A stretch of 37,728 bases of DNA from Pseudomonadota bacterium (GTDB taxonomy: Bacteria; Pseudomonadota; Alphaproteobacteria; Sneathiellales; Sneathiellaceae), in assembly GCA_024743055.1 (NCBI GenBank), contig JANSXH010000004.1:1-37728 (forward strand). The letters are read 5' to 3'. The notes under the pieces are model-generated. The model saw only the letters and a program-made list of their open reading frames with translations. It searched no databases and was not told the DNA's origin. Both the position numbers and the translations under genes were made by a program. This document shows positions 1 through 8,949 of the stretch, piece by piece; the stretch's first letter is position 1; each line of letters starts with the position of its first letter.

Positions 1-93
1 AAGAGACAGGACAAAAAAAACCAACAAGACAAACCCTATATCCCTAACAAAACACTGCCAGAATACAAAACCCACCCCGTCGGCGTGACGCGG

Positions 94-122
94 GTTATAA
101 GCCCACCAATCATCAACGTCAA
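94..122 (-). promoter_or_regulatory. Strong sigma70-type promoter reading leftward
   Basis: On the minus strand TTGACG (122-117) is separated by exactly 17 bases from TATAAC (99-94). An A/T-rich stretch with A-tracts lies upstream (123-141), like an UP element. A GC-rich discriminator (CCGCG) follows the -10 box. Such a combination is typical of rRNA or other stringently controlled promoters. With the contig ending about 90 bases downstream, an rRNA operon leader is a reasonable inference, but no boxA or 16S sequence is visible. Confidence 0.65.
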
Positions 123-141
123 ATACTATTTTGAAGTTTTT

Positions 142-168
142 TTGACGGCCACCATTCCGCCTTAAAAT
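142..168 (+). promoter_or_regulatory. Possible divergent plus-strand promoter
   Basis: TTGACG (142-147) is followed after 15 bases by TAAAAT (163-168). Its -35 box forms a perfect 7-bp inverted repeat with the -35 box of the minus-strand promoter (CGTCAAA at 117-123, TTTGACG at 141-147). The short spacer makes it weaker than its partner. Confidence 0.35.
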
Positions 169-339
169 CCCCACAAATCCAAGCTTCATTAGAAGATAGA
201 TACAAACACGAGCAGAGTCTGAAAAGCAAAGTTCAATATCCCGGAACCCAATTGTTGTCCGAGCGCGCTGAATCAGATCTTTGTGTATGAGAAAATTGAG
301 AAAAACACTTTTACAGTTTAAGGAAAAATTGAGGAATAC

Positions 340-368
340 TTGACAAACTCGTGGACGAAACGCATGTT
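340..368 (+). promoter_or_regulatory. Likely promoter of the M23 peptidase gene
   Basis: A perfect -35 box TTGACA (340-345) is followed after 17 bases by CATGTT (363-368), a weak -10 box. Transcription would begin near 375, about 60 bases before the peptidase start codon and just upstream of the hairpin at 392-413. Confidence 0.45.
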
Positions 369-391
369 TTGTCGCATTTTTATGGTTAACA

Positions 392-420
392 CGGCCCGCG
401 GTTTCCCGGGCTGTTATTTT
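392..420 (+). terminator. Terminator-like hairpin in the M23 gene leader
   Basis: CGGCCCG (392-398) pairs with CGGGCTG (407-413), seven pairs including one G-T, and is followed by TTATTTT (414-420). It ends only 14 bases before the start codon of the peptidase gene. It could end transcripts starting near 175 or attenuate the peptidase mRNA itself. Confidence 0.45.
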
Positions 421-434
421 GGTTAGGGCGTCGC

Positions 435-1850
435 TTGAAATATTTGAACAGCAAATCATCGCTTAGTGGGCTGCGGAAAGCCCCGCTCCTGCCTGTTGCT
501 ATTGTCATCGCTGGCGGCATTGCAGGAGGCCTGCTGGCCACCTTGTTTCTGCCCACATCCGATGCCCCCGAGCTTGTAACAGCTGAGGCTAAAACGGAGA
601 TGTCAGAGCAAGCCCCTGAAGCAGAGGCCCCTGCCAAGGCAGCCGAAGAGCCAGCGACTGAAGTATCTGTTGCAGCTTATGCAGTTCCGACCACAGAAAC
701 CCTGCAGGAAATGACAAAAACTGTTTCCGTGGCCAAGGGTGACACTCTTATGAAGGTACTGACCCGCGCCGGTGCCGATCGTACAGAGAGCTATGAAGCA
801 ATTACGGCTCTGACCGAGCTTTTTGATCCGAGAGACCTTAAAATCGGCCAAGACATTACTCTGCATTTCGATTCCAATGACACCGGAGAGGAAACGACAG
901 AACCGACTCCAACCCTCGTCCGTGTGTCCCTAAATGAAGATGTCGACAGGCAGTTGGCAGTAGTCCGCACACCGGAAGCCGGTTTTACAGCCCAAGAAAC
1001 CATCATTGAGCTGGATAAAAAGCTAGTCCGTACCGGTGGTGTTATCCAAAACTCGCTGTTTTTATCTGCTGCACAGGCCGGCATCCCAACCAAAACCATC
1101 GTCGATCTGATCCGCATCTTCAGTTATGACGTCGATTTTCAACGGGAAATTCAGCCAGGTGACAGCTTCGAAGTATATTTTGAGCGCTTCACAGACGAGA
1201 ATGGCCGGGTTCTGAAAGAAGGCGCCATTCATTGGGCCTCCATGACCTTAAGCGGCAAAGAAATTTCCGTCTTCAGGTTCAAGACCGCGGATGACGGATT
1301 TACCGACTATTACGACGCCAAAGGCCGAAGCGTTAAAAAGACCCTGATGCGGACACCTATTAACGGCGCGCGCTTGACCTCCGGATTTGGCAATCGCAAA
1401 CATCCAACTCTTGGCTATACAAAGAAACATCTTGGTGTCGATTTTGGGGCACGCAGCGGCACTCCGATCATGGCAGCCGGTAACGGTGTGGTTGAGATGG
1501 CAGGACGCAATGGCGGTTACGGCAACTATGTCCGGATTCGCCACAACAGTGAGTTTAAAACGGCCTACGCCCATATGCGTAAATTTGCCAAGGGTGTGCG
1601 CAAAGGCTCCCGGGTCAAACAGGGTCAGATCATCGGCTATGTCGGTACAACAGGACGATCTACAGGCCCGCATCTGCATTATGAAGTGCACCGCAACGGC
1701 CGCAAGATCAACCCGCTGTCTGTGAAGCTACCGGCTGGTCGCAAACTGGGCGGAAAAATGCTCGCTGCTTTCCGCAAGCATTCAGAAGCTATTTCTAGTG
1801 ACGTCGCGAGCGCACCTTTAGAAAAGCAATTGGCTGAACTCGATCAGTAA
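435..1850 (+). CDS. M23 (LytM) peptidoglycan DD-endopeptidase, MepM/ShyA-like
   Basis: This is a membrane-anchored zinc endopeptidase that probably cuts peptide crosslinks in the cell wall to allow growth or division. The 471-residue protein has one membrane segment near residues 17-40, an Ala/Glu/Pro-rich linker to about 90, a LysM/OapA-like segment at about 97-148 (GDTLMKVL), a middle domain typical of Csd3/ShyA-type enzymes to about 300, and a complete LytM domain at about 311-425. Expected zinc ligands are present: H332 and D336 in HLGVD, and H415 in GPHLH, with H380 as the further active-site His. The start is TTG; the frame is closed by a stop at 387 and contains no ATG before it. A weak AGGGCG-like site precedes it. 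Family assignment is firm; exact substrate is inferred. Confidence 0.9.
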   Translation: MKYLNSKSSLSGLRKAPLLPVAIVIAGGIAGGLLATLFLPTSDAPELVTAEAKTEMSEQAPEAEAPAKAAEEPATEVSVAAYAVPTTETLQEMTKTVSVAKGDTLMKVLTRAGADRTESYEAITALTELFDPRDLKIGQDITLHFDSNDTGEETTEPTPTLVRVSLNEDVDRQLAVVRTPEAGFTAQETIIELDKKLVRTGGVIQNSLFLSAAQAGIPTKTIVDLIRIFSYDVDFQREIQPGDSFEVYFERFTDENGRVLKEGAIHWASMTLSGKEISVFRFKTADDGFTDYYDAKGRSVKKTLMRTPINGARLTSGFGNRKHPTLGYTKKHLGVDFGARSGTPIMAAGNGVVEMAGRNGGYGNYVRIRHNSEFKTAYAHMRKFAKGVRKGSRVKQGQIIGYVGTTGRSTGPHLHYEVHRNGRKINPLSVKLPAGRKLGGKMLAAFRKHSEAISSDVASAPLEKQLAELDQ

Positions 1851-1941
1851 ATCCTCTATCCTTTTTCTCAACATGATTTTCGGACAGTTGCTATAACTGA
1901 ACAGGAAATTTGACTGCAAAAACATACAGGGGGATATCCGC

Positions 1942-3186
1942 GTGAGCACGAAGGCTTTAATTGCTCTATATCTCGTCGTCATGCTGGATGTCTCGGGACA
2001 GGGAATTCTGTTCCCGGCCCTCAACACCTTGATTATTGATCCTGCCAACGACTTTCTTCCCAAGGGCACAAGCGCCACCACCCGCAATTTCTATTATGGC
2101 TTGATCATCGGCAGTTTTTTCTTTTGCTGGTTTTTTGGCGCCACCATGATTGCCAGCTTCTCTGACGATGTGGGCCGAAAGAAAGCCTTGATCATCTGTC
2201 TAGCTGGATCCGCTCTTGGCTATGTTCTGACCCTGGTGGGAATCTATTGGCAAAGCGTCACCCTTCTGGTCCTGGGTCGGGTTGTTGCAGGATTCACTGC
2301 CGGAAGCCAGTCTGTTTCTCAGGCGGCAATTATTGATATCAGTACGGAGGAGACCAAGGCCAAGAATCTGGGCAAGATCGTGGCCGCTACGGCCGCGGGT
2401 CTGGCATTCGGGCCCGTTGTTGGCGGTATTTTCTCAGACAAGGACATTCTGCCGGAGTTCAATGTCACGGTGCCTGTTTATATTATCACGGTCTGTATTC
2501 TCATGACCCTTGTTCTGGTGGCGGTTTCCTTCAAGGACGTACGGGAAACTGATGGAAAATCTTCCATGAGCCTCCTCTCGGCCTTTACTGATCTGGCCGA
2601 CGCCGTCAAATTCAAGCCCATTCGGGACATTTCGATCGTCTTTTTCCTGAATGTCTTCGGTCTCGTCCTTTTCTACGTGTTCTGTATTGTCTATCTGTTC
2701 CGGGAGTTTAAATTTACGACCCTGGAAAACAGTATTGCTATGCTTGTCATGGGTGTTGCTATGGCCCTCACCAGTTGGTTTCTCATCAAGCCCTTGGAGG
2801 AACGGTTTTCGAAGAAAACCCTGGTTGTCATCTCGCTGTCCCTGATGGCCGTTTTTCAGATCTTGTTTTTGCTCAGTGGCAATGGATATTTGGCCGTGGC
2901 CTGCATCTTGCCTCTTTTTATTGCTTATGGCGTTGCCTATACCAATTGCCTGACAATTTTCTCTGAAGCCGTGCCGGAGGACAGACAGGGATGGGTCATG
3001 GGGATATCCATTTCATTGCTGACGCTGGGTGGCGGACTTGCCTCGGTTTTCGGAGAGGAACTTATGAGTGTCTTTGAAAGCCTGCCATTTCTGTTGTCTA
3101 TTGGCATGCTTTTTATCGGCTCCCTATTGGCACTTACTTTGAACATTTCCCAGCCTTATCAAGAGGGTGAGAAATCGGGCTCATAA
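1942..3186 (+). CDS. MFS transporter, TetA/multidrug-type
   Basis: This is a major facilitator superfamily permease of 414 residues, the usual length for a 12-helix member, expected in the inner membrane as a proton-coupled exporter. The loop after helix 2 carries the motif A signature (SDDVGRKKAL) and a GPVVGGI motif C-like glycine/proline pattern lies in helix 5, which is typical of drug antiporters. No substrate can be read from the sequence. The GTG start is supported by a clear CAGGGGG ribosome site 8-15 bases upstream. It follows the M23 gene by 91 bases and ends at a terminator shared with clpB. It might equally export a metabolite. Confidence 0.85.
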   Translation: MSTKALIALYLVVMLDVSGQGILFPALNTLIIDPANDFLPKGTSATTRNFYYGLIIGSFFFCWFFGATMIASFSDDVGRKKALIICLAGSALGYVLTLVGIYWQSVTLLVLGRVVAGFTAGSQSVSQAAIIDISTEETKAKNLGKIVAATAAGLAFGPVVGGIFSDKDILPEFNVTVPVYIITVCILMTLVLVAVSFKDVRETDGKSSMSLLSAFTDLADAVKFKPIRDISIVFFLNVFGLVLFYVFCIVYLFREFKFTTLENSIAMLVMGVAMALTSWFLIKPLEERFSKKTLVVISLSLMAVFQILFLLSGNGYLAVACILPLFIAYGVAYTNCLTIFSEAVPEDRQGWVMGISISLLTLGGGLASVFGEELMSVFESLPFLLSIGMLFIGSLLALTLNISQPYQEGEKSGS

Positions 3187-3187
3187 A

Positions 3188-3219
3188 AAAGCCGGCCCAG
3201 AAACTTCAAGGCCGGCTTT
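3188..3219. terminator. Bidirectional terminator between MFS gene and clpB
   Basis: AAAGCCGGCC (3188-3197) pairs perfectly with GGCCGGCTTT (3210-3219), with a 12-base loop. A-rich and T-rich ends let it work on both strands for two convergent genes. Confidence 0.85.
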
Positions 3220-3241
3220 ATACAGGTATAAATTTGTCTGA

Positions 3242-5833
3242 TTAAGCAGCGTTGGCCAGGACGTCATTGATCAATAATCCATCCTCCCCGGCTGCAATTT
3301 TTACTTTGGCCCCATCGACGATATCGCCTTCCAGGATGAGAGAGGCTAGCGGGTTCTGCAGGCTTCTCTGGATAACCCTCTTCAGCGGCCGGGCACCGTA
3401 GACCGGATCATAGCCATGATCCCCGAGCCAGATATAAGCTGTGTCATCCAGCTCCAGCTCTATGTTGCGATCACCCAGCAACTTCTGCAGATGACCAAGC
3501 TGGATATCAACGATGGCATTCATATCCTCCCGGGTCAGGCGATGGAAGATGATCTGCTCGTCCAAACGGTTCAGGAACTCAGGACGGAAAGCCGCCCGTA
3601 CCGTTTCCATAACCTTGTGCTGGATCAGCGGGTCGTCCGCATCCTCGTCCCCAGAAGCCAAATGCTCACTGCCGAGGTTAGAGGTCAGGATAATCAAGGT
3701 GTTCTTGAAGTCCACCGTGCGTCCCTGTCCATCGGTCAGGCGGCCGTCATCGAGAACTTGCAACAGCACATTGAAAACATCCGGATGGGCTTTCTCGACC
3801 TCATCGAACAGGATGACCTGGTAGGGACGACGTCTAACGGCTTCTGTGATCACCCCACCCTGGTCATAACCAACATAGCCGGGAGGGGCCCCAATTAAGC
3901 GGGCGACGCTGTGCTTTTCCATAAACTCGGACATATCAACCCGAAGCAAAGCATGTTCATCATCGAACATGAAAGCGGCCAGCGCTTTGGTCAGTTCCGT
4001 CTTACCTACACCGGTAGGCCCAAGGAACAAGAAGGATCCAATCGGCTGATTGGGATCCTGCAGACCTGCACGAGCCCGCCTTACGGCATTGGATACAGCC
4101 GTAAGGGCTTCTTCCTGGCCGATCACCCGCTTGCGCAGCTCCGTCTCCATATTGAGGAGTTTTTCACGCTCACCGGAAAGCATTTTATCCACCGGAATTC
4201 CTGTCCATCTGGAAACCACACCGGCAATGTCATCTTCCTGAACGCTTTCCTGAATGATGGAGGAATTCTCAGCTTCTTCAGCTTCAGTCAGTTGCCGTTC
4301 CAGCTGCGGGATAAGCCCATAGGCAAGCTCACCTGCCCGTTGCAGGTTTCCTTGCCGCTGGCAAACTGCCAGTTCGTTCCGAGCTTCCTCAAGCTGTTCT
4401 TTGACATGCTGCGCCTTGTTAAGCTTTTCTTTTTCCATACGCCAGCTTTCCGTCAGGTCAGCAGAGCGCTTTTCAAGATCAACCAGTTCCGTCTCAAGCT
4501 TTTCAAGTCGGGTTTTGGACGCCTTGTCGGTCTCCTTTTCAAGGGCCGAACATTCAATCTTCATCTGCATGATCTTGCGATCCAGCTCGTCGACTTCTTC
4601 GGGCTTACTGTCAACCTCCATACGCCGGCGGCTGGCAGCCTCATCGACCAGGTCAATGGCCTTATCAGGCAAGAAACGATCGGTGATATAACGGTTTGAC
4701 AAGGTTGCGGCGGCTACGAGGGCACTATCAGATATCTGAACTCCATGATGAAGCTCATATTTCTCCTTAAGCCCGCGCAATATGGAGATTGTATCCTCGA
4801 CAGTTGGTTCGGAAACAAAGACCGATTGGAACCGGCGGGCAAGCGCCGCATCCTTTTCGATATACTTTCGATACTCATCAAGTGTGGTTGCACCGACACA
4901 ATGCAGCTCTCCGCGAGCCAAGGCAGGCTTCAGCAGGTTGGACGCATCCATGGACCCTTCTGCCGCGCCGGCACCAACAAGGGTATGAAGTTCATCAATA
5001 AAGAGAACGACCTCTCCGCCCAGTGCCTGTATTTCCGACAGGACAGCTTTCAGACGCTCTTCGAATTCTCCGCGAAATTTCGCGCCTGCGATCAACTGCC
5101 CCAGATCAAGGGACATCAGCTTTTTGTCCTTCAGGCTTTCCGGCACATCCCCATTAACAATGCGAAGCGCCAGGCCTTCGATGATCGCTGTTTTACCGAC
5201 GCCAGGCTCTCCAATCAGGACTGGGTTATTTTTCGTCCGCCGGGACAGCACCTGGATGGTCCGGCGAATTTCCTCATCGCGACCAATTACCGGATCCAGC
5301 TTGCCATCGCGGGCGGCTTCCGTCAGATCTCGCGCATATTTATTGAGCGCATCATAACCGCCTTCGGCACCCGTACTATCTGCGGTGCGGCCTTTGCGTA
5401 GGTCATTAATGGCTTCATTGAGGCTATTGGGGGACACACCGGCTGCGCTCAGGATTTTCGCTGTCTCCGTTCCCTTTTCTGCGCCTAAAGCCAATAACAA
5501 ACGCTCAGCCGTTACATAGCTGTCTCCAGCCTTGTCTGCCAAACCTTCGGCGGAGGCAAATACGCGGGCAAGTTCGGGTGTCAGGCTCAACTGCCCTGCC
5601 CCGCTTCCGGAGACCTGCGGCATTTTTTGCATGGCCTGCTCAACGCCTTCACGCGCCTTTGCGGCATCGCCGCCGGCTTTATCTATTAACCCACTGGCCA
5701 GTCCTTCCTTGTCGTCCAAAAGAACCTTCAGGAGATGCTCAGGTGTTAATCTTTGATGGTTTTCTCGTAATGCTAAAGTTTGGGCCGATTGGATAAATCC
5801 CTTCGACCGATCCGTATATTTTTCGATATCCAT
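3242..5833 (-). CDS. clpB: ATP-dependent chaperone ClpB
   Basis: ClpB is a cytoplasmic hexameric AAA+ disaggregase that works with DnaK/DnaJ/GrpE to recover aggregated proteins. The protein shows the double Clp N-terminal repeat (about 1-150), NBD1 with Walker A GEPGVGKT (Lys about 214), a long charged coiled-coil middle domain (about 400-530) that separates ClpB from ClpA and ClpC, and NBD2 with GPTGVGKT (Lys about 613). I place the start at the ATG at 5833 (863 residues) because [10 protein letters not shown] is the conserved N-terminus and AGGA lies five bases upstream; a GTG at 5848 would add five residues. No convincing sigma-32 promoter was recognised, though a short palindrome lies 94 bases upstream. 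Confidence 0.97.
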   Translation of the reverse strand: MDIEKYTDRSKGFIQSAQTLALRENHQRLTPEHLLKVLLDDKEGLASGLIDKAGGDAAKAREGVEQAMQKMPQVSGSGAGQLSLTPELARVFASAEGLADKAGDSYVTAERLLLALGAEKGTETAKILSAAGVSPNSLNEAINDLRKGRTADSTGAEGGYDALNKYARDLTEAARDGKLDPVIGRDEEIRRTIQVLSRRTKNNPVLIGEPGVGKTAIIEGLALRIVNGDVPESLKDKKLMSLDLGQLIAGAKFRGEFEERLKAVLSEIQALGGEVVLFIDELHTLVGAGAAEGSMDASNLLKPALARGELHCVGATTLDEYRKYIEKDAALARRFQSVFVSEPTVEDTISILRGLKEKYELHHGVQISDSALVAAATLSNRYITDRFLPDKAIDLVDEAASRRRMEVDSKPEEVDELDRKIMQMKIECSALEKETDKASKTRLEKLETELVDLEKRSADLTESWRMEKEKLNKAQHVKEQLEEARNELAVCQRQGNLQRAGELAYGLIPQLERQLTEAEEAENSSIIQESVQEDDIAGVVSRWTGIPVDKMLSGEREKLLNMETELRKRVIGQEEALTAVSNAVRRARAGLQDPNQPIGSFLFLGPTGVGKTELTKALAAFMFDDEHALLRVDMSEFMEKHSVARLIGAPPGYVGYDQGGVITEAVRRRPYQVILFDEVEKAHPDVFNVLLQVLDDGRLTDGQGRTVDFKNTLIILTSNLGSEHLASGDEDADDPLIQHKVMETVRAAFRPEFLNRLDEQIIFHRLTREDMNAIVDIQLGHLQKLLGDRNIELELDDTAYIWLGDHGYDPVYGARPLKRVIQRSLQNPLASLILEGDIVDGAKVKIAAGEDGLLINDVLANAA

Positions 5834-5926
5834 GCTCGTCCTCGACACATAGTACCGCTGCTTCTTTGCGCGACATAATATGATCCCTCATAGGCAATCA
5901 TAAATCAAGCCCGCCAGCGGCTTCCT

Positions 5927-5942
5927 CATATACGGTTATATG
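5927..5942. repeat. 6-4-6 palindrome upstream of clpB
   Basis: CATATA-CGGT-TATATG is a perfect inverted repeat 94 bases before the clpB start. It could be an operator or chance in an AT-rich patch; no known heat-shock operator (CIRCE or ROSE) is recognised. Confidence 0.3.
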
Positions 5943-6014
5943 TGGGAATTCTGGCATTTTTTTTCAAGCGCAAAGTCTCTGAAAAATATGAGGAAATTGG
6001 TTACAGCCGACCAC

Positions 6015-6043
6015 AAAAAAAGGAAGCCTCCCCGGCTTCCCTT
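6015..6043 (-). terminator. Terminator after the DUF4167 gene
   Basis: On the minus strand GGAAGCC (6040-6034), a five-base loop and GGCTTCC (6028-6022) are followed by seven T. It lies 26 bases past the DUF4167 stop and closes the operon ahead of clpB. Confidence 0.85.
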
Positions 6044-6068
6044 TTCATTCTCTTTGGAGGGTCATGAC

Positions 6069-6752
6069 TTAATCAGTCGTACTTACCTCTTCTGCATCAT
6101 CAGATCCCGCAGACCGGCTGGAAGTCCTTCGGCGCAACGTACGTGTACGGCTGGTGCGGCGTTTTGGTTTTTCCTGATCGTCTACCATAGCATCATCCGC
6201 ACGCGTAATTTCAATGGTTTGCACGCCCTCACTATCGTCACCGGCCTGAGACACCGCCTCATCTTGGCCTGAAGGTATTTCCTGTGAAGTCGGGGATTCC
6301 GCTTCTTTTGCTTCAGTCGCTGCAGGCTGGTCTTGTTGGCTGGGCTCAGACTTATCTACCGGACTTGAATAAGGCGGTTGTTCCTGGTTCTCAGAGGTCG
6401 CAGCTTCAGTCTGCGCATTTCGGGCTTCTTGCTGTTCCGCCTGCTTTTCCTGTTTGGCAAGATTATTCGCGGCGACAATGCGGTAATAATGCTCTGCATG
6501 CTGAAAATAGTTTTCAGCCGCGACGCGATCCCCTGAGGTCTGGGCATCCGTAGCCAAAGCCGTATATTTCTCATACACCTGTGCTGCCGTCCCTCTGATC
6601 TTACCGTCAGGACCGTTACTATCAAAATTCCGGTTACCGTTGTTCGATCTACGATTACCGCCAGATCCTGATCTACCAGAATTTGCACCTGAACGATTGT
6701 TTCCAGAATTCGACCTGCCCCCACGAGGGCGTCTGTTGCTGCTCACTCTCAT
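6069..6752 (-). CDS. DUF4167 protein, probable RNA-associated
   Basis: This 227-residue protein carries the DUF4167 core at about 43-100 (FDSNGPDGKIRG, then an SGDRV-AENYFQHAEHYYRI segment), a helical domain largely confined to Alphaproteobacteria. The first 42 residues are low complexity, rich in Arg, Gly, Asn and Ser, like RGG-type RNA-binding tails. The middle is Gln/Glu-rich and the C-terminus is again Arg/Thr/Ser-rich (about 196-217). No signal peptide or membrane segment is seen. It is last in the run hisS-prfA-prmC, 238 bases after prmC. The biochemical function is unknown; RNA or ribosome binding is inferred from composition and neighbours. Confidence 0.85.
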   Translation of the reverse strand: MRVSSNRRPRGGRSNSGNNRSGANSGRSGSGGNRRSNNGNRNFDSNGPDGKIRGTAAQVYEKYTALATDAQTSGDRVAAENYFQHAEHYYRIVAANNLAKQEKQAEQQEARNAQTEAATSENQEQPPYSSPVDKSEPSQQDQPAATEAKEAESPTSQEIPSGQDEAVSQAGDDSEGVQTIEITRADDAMVDDQEKPKRRTSRTRTLRRRTSSRSAGSDDAEEVSTTD

Positions 6753-6889
6753 TATCGTAATGATTCCGTTGCGTTATTATTCAGTGGTTCTCAGTTTTTT
6801 GGTACTTCAAATCGGGCACACACAAATCGTCTTTAAGGCGATCCAGATGTAATCTCATCCGAAAAGTTGAGGCCAGGTTTTGAATTAAG

Positions 6890-6938
6890 TAAAGATCATT
6901 GACCAACAAATGGGTCGCGTTCCTCAAAATGATCTTTA
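6890..6938. repeat. 11-bp inverted repeat between prmC and the DUF4167 gene
   Basis: TAAAGATCATT (6890-6900) and AATGATCTTTA (6928-6938) are perfect inverted copies around 27 bases, with a small inner GACC/GGTC pairing (6901-6904 with 6913-6916). No T-run follows on the minus strand, so it is not an obvious terminator; it could be an operator, an RNA processing site or an mRNA-stabilising stem. Confidence 0.5.
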
Positions 6939-6990
6939 TAAAGCCTAACCCTGTCGCAAGAATAATCCAACCCTTTTTTTAAAAAGGCCG

Positions 6991-7845
6991 TTATTTCCCT
7001 TTTTGAGCGACAACGCACCTTTCGATCCCGGCCAAGTCTTTCGCCACAGTAACGCGCTCCAGCCCTGCTTCTTCAAGCAGTTTCGAAACAGCCGGAGACT
7101 GACCAGATCCAACTTCAAAGATCGCATAACCGCCCGGTTTCAGCAGGCGATCCAGGTCCGCGGTGATAGTCCGATAACAGTTTAAACCATCCATACCGGC
7201 TTTAAGGGCGAGATGCGGCTCATATAAACGCACTTCCGGTTGCAGTTGGGTCATTTCTGCTTCTGATATATAAGGCGGATTGCTTACCACTAGATCAAAT
7301 TCTCCAGAAATTCCAGTCGCCCAATCTCCTGTCTTTATCTTCACACGATCCGAGAGCCCAAGGCGATTAGCGTTTTCACGCGCAATCCTGACCGCCCCCT
7401 CACTGACATCTATGCCAATTCCCTGCGCCGCAGGAAATTCCGTTAGTATGGAAAGCAAAAGACAACCACTTCCAGTTCCGAGATCCAAAACTGAAGTTAC
7501 TTTGTTCTGCCGCTTGGCAACATCGACGGCAGCTTGAACGACTGTTTCGCTATCTGGACGCGGGTCTAGGACATCCGGTCCTACAATGAATTCCAGGCTC
7601 CAGAATTCCCTTAGGCCTGTAATGTGCGACATGGGTTCCCGATTGGCGCGACGCCGGACTAACCCATAAAAGGCTGTTTCCTCGTTCTGGGAAAGTAAGC
7701 GTTCAGGCTCCCGATGCAATATTTCCGGCTGATCTTGCAGAATCTTCGCCACGAGAATAGAGGCCTCACGATGCGGTCCGGCAATTTTAGCCGCTGCCAA
7801 TTCTTCCGCCGCTTTGTGAACAGCCTCACGGACCGAACAAACCAT
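6991..7845 (-). CDS. prmC: Release factor glutamine methyltransferase PrmC
   Basis: PrmC transfers a methyl group from S-adenosylmethionine to the Gln of the GGQ motif in RF1 and RF2, raising termination efficiency in the cytoplasm. The 284-residue protein has a helical N-terminal substrate-binding domain (1-about 90), the SAM-binding motif DLGTGSG at 121-127 and the catalytic NPPY at 189-192, all intact. Its ATG lies five bases after the prfA stop, so enzyme and substrate are translated from one message. Assignment is firm because family motifs and gene order agree. Confidence 0.96.
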   Translation of the reverse strand: MVCSVREAVHKAAEELAAAKIAGPHREASILVAKILQDQPEILHREPERLLSQNEETAFYGLVRRRANREPMSHITGLREFWSLEFIVGPDVLDPRPDSETVVQAAVDVAKRQNKVTSVLDLGTGSGCLLLSILTEFPAAQGIGIDVSEGAVRIARENANRLGLSDRVKIKTGDWATGISGEFDLVVSNPPYISEAEMTQLQPEVRLYEPHLALKAGMDGLNCYRTITADLDRLLKPGGYAIFEVGSGQSPAVSKLLEEAGLERVTVAKDLAGIERCVVAQKGK

Positions 7846-7850
7846 TCGAC

Positions 7851-8939
7851 TTAGCTCTCGCCTTCTATTTCTGCCAGCAGAGAAGCCTGATCTTCTGCAA
7901 TCAAGGCATCAATCACTTCCCCAAGCGCCTCACCTGCCAACACTTTGTCGAGTTTATATAGGGTTAGGTTTATGCGGTGGTCTGTGACCCTCCCTTGAGG
8001 GAAATTGTAAGTCCGGATTCGCTCTGAGCGATCACCGCTGCCCACTTGCCCTTTACGCTCAGCCGATCGCTCGGCCGCTTTTGCTGCACGTTCCGCCTCA
8101 TAGATTCTGGAGCGCAGAACCGACATGGCTTTCGCCTTGTTTTTATGCTGAGACTTTTCGTCCTGCTGCTGAACAACGATGCCGGTGGGAATATGGGTCA
8201 GGCGAACCGCGGAGTCCGTTGTATTGACTGACTGGCCGCCCGGGCCTGAGGCCCGAAAAATATCGACCCGGACATCATTTTCATCAATCTGTACGTCAAC
8301 TTCTTCCGCTTCCGGCAATACAGCCACAGTTGCCGCGGATGTGTGAATGCGCCCGCCGGTTTCCGTTTCCGGAACCCGTTGGACCCGGTGTACGCCGGAT
8401 TCAAATTTAAAATTGGCAAAGACATTTCGCCCCGTGACTTTAACTACCACTTCGCGAACACCGCCAAGATCGGATTCAGAAAAGGACATGGTCTCACATT
8501 TCCAACCCATTGACTCTGCATATCGCTGATACATTCGATAAAGGTCACCGGCAAACAAAGCGGCCTCTTCTCCACCCGTACCTGCACGAATTTCCAGGAT
8601 TGCATTTTTCTCGTCGGCATCGTCTTTTGGTAAAAGCTGTACCTTGATGGAGTGTTCAAGATCAGGAAGCATTGTCCGCAATTCTTCAAGTTCGGTAGCC
8701 GCCATTTCTCTCATTTCAGCATCAGTATCGTCGCTCTCCATCATTTCCTGAAGATCTGAGAGTTCTGTCTGAGCATCCTGGTATTTCCGAATTGCCTCTA
8801 CAACTGGCTTGATGTCGGAATATTCCCGGCTCATTTTGACGAAATCGTCGGCCGCGACATTTCCCATTTCTCCGGCCATAGCCGCTTCCAGCTCTTCATA
8901 ACGAGCCTGGATCATATTCAGTTTTTCCTGCGGTAACAT
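7851..8939 (-). CDS. prfA: Peptide chain release factor 1
   Basis: RF1 recognises UAA and UAG in the ribosomal A site and triggers hydrolysis of peptidyl-tRNA. The protein is 362 residues, normal for the family. The stop-codon recognition motif PxT is present as PET (190-192), which marks RF1 rather than the SPF of RF2, and the catalytic GGQ is at 234-236. The ATG start has AAGGA six to ten bases upstream. It lies ten bases after hisS and five before prmC, its modifying enzyme, on the same strand. Confidence 0.97.
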   Translation of the reverse strand: MLPQEKLNMIQARYEELEAAMAGEMGNVAADDFVKMSREYSDIKPVVEAIRKYQDAQTELSDLQEMMESDDTDAEMREMAATELEELRTMLPDLEHSIKVQLLPKDDADEKNAILEIRAGTGGEEAALFAGDLYRMYQRYAESMGWKCETMSFSESDLGGVREVVVKVTGRNVFANFKFESGVHRVQRVPETETGGRIHTSAATVAVLPEAEEVDVQIDENDVRVDIFRASGPGGQSVNTTDSAVRLTHIPTGIVVQQQDEKSQHKNKAKAMSVLRSRIYEAERAAKAAERSAERKGQVGSGDRSERIRTYNFPQGRVTDHRINLTLYKLDKVLAGEALGEVIDALIAEDQASLLAEIEGES

Positions 8940-8949
8940 CTAATGATCC

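Larger units (their letters stand above)
1..434. other. Gene-free contig edge with promoters
   Basis: No credible coding sequence lies here. The first nine bases read AAGAGACAG, the inner end of the Tn5/Nextera mosaic end, so this is probably a contig terminus. The stretch holds a strong minus-strand promoter pointing out of the window, a weaker plus-strand promoter back to back with it, another plus-strand promoter near 340, and a terminator-like hairpin just before the M23 peptidase gene. Bases 10-75 are A- and C-rich and unlike the rest of the window. Confidence 0.7.

Noticed and set aside
94..110. tRNA-like anticodon arm on the minus strand
   Set aside because: GGGCTTATAACCC looks like a Met-type anticodon arm, but no acceptor, D or T arm surrounds it. 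The -10 box explains the TATAAC.
3911..4699. 262-residue open frame antisense to clpB
   Set aside because: Shadow of the clpB middle region without a start site or family resemblance.
5846..5848. GTG start for clpB
   Set aside because: The ATG at 5833 has a better ribosome site and matches the conserved N-terminus.
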